6,517 bases of DNA from an uncultured Christensenellaceae bacterium (GTDB lineage: Bacteria; Bacillota; Clostridia; Christensenellales; UBA1242). The notes below the pieces were generated by a model. It saw nothing but the letters and a program-made list of their open reading frames with translations. It was not told the origin of the DNA and searched no databases. The translations under genes and the position numbers were made by a program. Positions within the stretch are counted from its first letter, which is position 1. Each line of letters opens with the position of its first letter. Shown here one piece after another: positions 5,703 through 6,517 of this stretch. The stretch spans positions 1 through 6,517 of the forward strand of contig CATLDS010000027.1 in assembly GCA_949902685.1 (NCBI GenBank), written 5' to 3'.

Positions 5703-5708
5703 CCTCCT
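5703..5708 (-). promoter_or_regulatory. Ribosome binding site that fixes the rplX start
   Basis: AGGAGG overlaps the rplN stop TAG (5709-5707). It leaves no space before the ATG at 5702 but a good 6-base spacer before the ATG at 5696. The inner ATG is therefore the likely start of L24. Confidence 0.75.
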
Positions 5709-6075
5709 ATAATACTTCTGGTGCTAGGGAAATAATTTGATTAAATCCTTTTGCACGAAGTTCTCTAGCTATTGGTCCAAACACACGAGTACCACGAGGT
5801 GCTTTCTGTTTATCAATGATAACAGCTGCATTCTCATCAAACTTGATAGTACTACCGTCAGCACGTTCTACACCTTTCTTAGAACGAACGATAACAGCTG
5901 TAATAACGTCACCTTTCTTTACTTTTCCATTTGGATCTGCTTTCTTAACAGAGGCAACAATGATATCGCCAATGTTAGCAAATTTTCTAACCGAACCGCC
6001 TAGACAACGGATGCACATAATCTGTTTAGCACCTGAGTTATCAGCGACATTCAAAATAGATAATGGTTGTATCAT
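5707..6075 (-). CDS. rplN: 50S ribosomal protein L14 (uL14)
   Basis: This 122-residue large-subunit protein lies at the subunit interface, forms intersubunit bridges and is the docking site of the silencing factor RsfS where that exists. It opens [17 protein letters not shown] and contains CIRCLGGS (21-28), the signature [10 protein letters not shown] (60-69) with [15 protein letters not shown] (73-87), and the invariant end [14 protein letters not shown]...ISLAPEVL. Length is exactly standard. In E. coli a promoter of the spc operon precedes this gene. Here only 11 bases separate it from rpsQ, so it is probably read through from the S10 genes. TAGGAGG with the rpsQ stop embedded in it provides the SD. 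Confidence 0.98.
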   Translation of the reverse strand: MIQPLSILNVADNSGAKQIMCIRCLGGSVRKFANIGDIIVASVKKADPNGKVKKGDVITAVIVRSKKGVERADGSTIKFDENAAVIIDKQKAPRGTRVFGPIARELRAKGFNQIISLAPEVL

Positions 6076-6086
6076 ATCTTCGCCTC

Positions 6087-6344
6087 CTACTTAGCTCTTT
6101 CTACGATTTGAAGAAGTCTAAAATACTTATCTTTGCTTAGTGGGCGAGTTTCAATAATTACTACTGTATCACCTACGTGAGCATCATTCTTCTCATCGTG
6201 AGCTTTATATTTCTTAGTATAAGTCATGTATTTCTTATAAATTGGGTGTTTTTTCTTGCTGGTAACCAAAACAGTAATAGTCTTGTCCATTTTATCAGAA
6301 ACAACAACACCTTGGATTGTCTTGTGGTTAACTTGTTTTTCCAT
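6087..6344 (-). CDS. rpsQ: 30S ribosomal protein S17 (uS17)
   Basis: This 85-residue small-subunit protein has an OB fold, binds 16S rRNA and helps early assembly. [18 protein letters not shown] (10-27) and [21 protein letters not shown] (31-51) are clear family blocks. [20 protein letters not shown] (58-77) is the diagnostic signature. Length is normal. It starts only 3 bases after rpmC, and its ribosome binding site lies inside the last codons of rpmC, indicating coupled translation. It stops in TAG fused to the rplN SD. Confidence 0.98.
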   Translation of the reverse strand: MEKQVNHKTIQGVVVSDKMDKTITVLVTSKKKHPIYKKYMTYTKKYKAHDEKNDAHVGDTVVIIETRPLSKDKYFRLLQIVERAK

Positions 6345-6347
6345 ATA

Positions 6348-6517
6348 TTACTCCTTTGCTCCAGCCAATTCTTTCTGTCTAAGGGCAGTTTTTACCCTAG
6401 CGATATTCTTTTTAACGATTCTAATTCTAGAAGTATCAGCTAGTTGACCTACTTTGTTCTGGAAAGTTAGATTGAAAAGTTCACTTCTAAGTTTTCCTTC
6501 CTCTGCTGTCAACTCTT
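6348..6517 (-). CDS. rpmC: 50S ribosomal protein L29 (uL29), C-terminal part (cut by window edge)
   Basis: Fifty-five residues plus the TAA stop (6350-6348) are in view; roughly the first dozen residues lie beyond the right edge. The visible protein begins [20 protein letters not shown] and ends with [20 protein letters not shown] plus a short AKE tail. The two long helices, and the IARVKT segment of the family signature, identify L29. It sits at the peptide exit of the large subunit next to L23, near where trigger factor and SRP dock. It precedes rpsQ by 3 bases, the normal rpmC-rpsQ order, and upstream rplP and rpsC would be expected outside the window. Confidence 0.95.
   Translation of the reverse strand, partial: ELTAEEGKLRSELFNLTFQNKVGQLADTSRIRIVKKNIARVKTALRQKELAGAKE
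6351..6356 (-). promoter_or_regulatory. Ribosome binding site of rpsQ, inside rpmC
   Basis: AAGGAG is also the coding sequence for the last two residues (Lys-Glu) of L29. It stands 6 bases before the rpsQ ATG, with the rpmC stop TAA in the spacer. Ribosomes terminating on rpmC therefore reach the rpsQ start directly. Confidence 0.7.

Overview
This window is one continuous piece of the bacterial S10/spc ribosomal-protein supercluster. All genes read right to left on the minus strand. In transcription order they are rpmC (partial, right edge), rpsQ, rplN, rplX, rplE, rpsN, rpsH, rplF, rplR, rpsE, rpmD, rplO, secY, adk and map (first 21 codons, left edge). I see no RNA gene, mobile element, CRISPR array, promoter or terminator. 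No non-coding stretch exceeds 13 bases, so the window is essentially all coding.

The source looks like a moderately AT-rich Bacillota (Firmicutes), probably Clostridia-like. The evidence is the short zinc-binding type of S14, rpmC-rpsQ-rplN with no room for a separate spc promoter as in E. coli, secY-adk-map directly after rplO, strong AGGAGG-type ribosome binding sites, and a zinc-type adenylate kinase LID. The genetic code is standard: TGA ends adk and tryptophan is TGG. I cannot name a genus. Several proteins (Adk, L5, L6, S5) depart from nearly universal family motifs, which suggests a fast-evolving or poorly sampled lineage.

Region by region: positions 6517-4535 encode L29, S17, L14, L24, L5 and S14. 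Positions 4522-1993 encode S8, L6, L18, S5, L30 and L15. Positions 1993-683 encode SecY, the channel of the Sec translocon. Positions 675-1 encode adenylate kinase and the start of methionine aminopeptidase. The cluster thus co-produces ribosome parts, the channel that docks at the ribosome exit, a nucleotide-balancing enzyme and the enzyme that trims initiator methionine from nascent chains.

Spacing in transcription order is 3, 11, 10, 13, 9, 12, 11, 11, 9, 8 and 10 bases, then a 1-base overlap (rplO/secY), 7 bases, and a 4-base ATGA overlap (adk/map). Stop codons are often fused to the next gene's Shine-Dalgarno (SD) sequence, for example TAG inside TAGGAGG, so translational coupling is likely throughout. 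Two starts were moved inward from the longest open frame (rplF to 4112, rplX to 5696) because the SD fits the inner ATG.

I found no undescribed system. This is a core housekeeping operon. The points worth checking are departures from family motifs, a Lys/Thr-rich tail on L24, the stop/SD fusion pattern, and a possible RNA fold over the rplE start.
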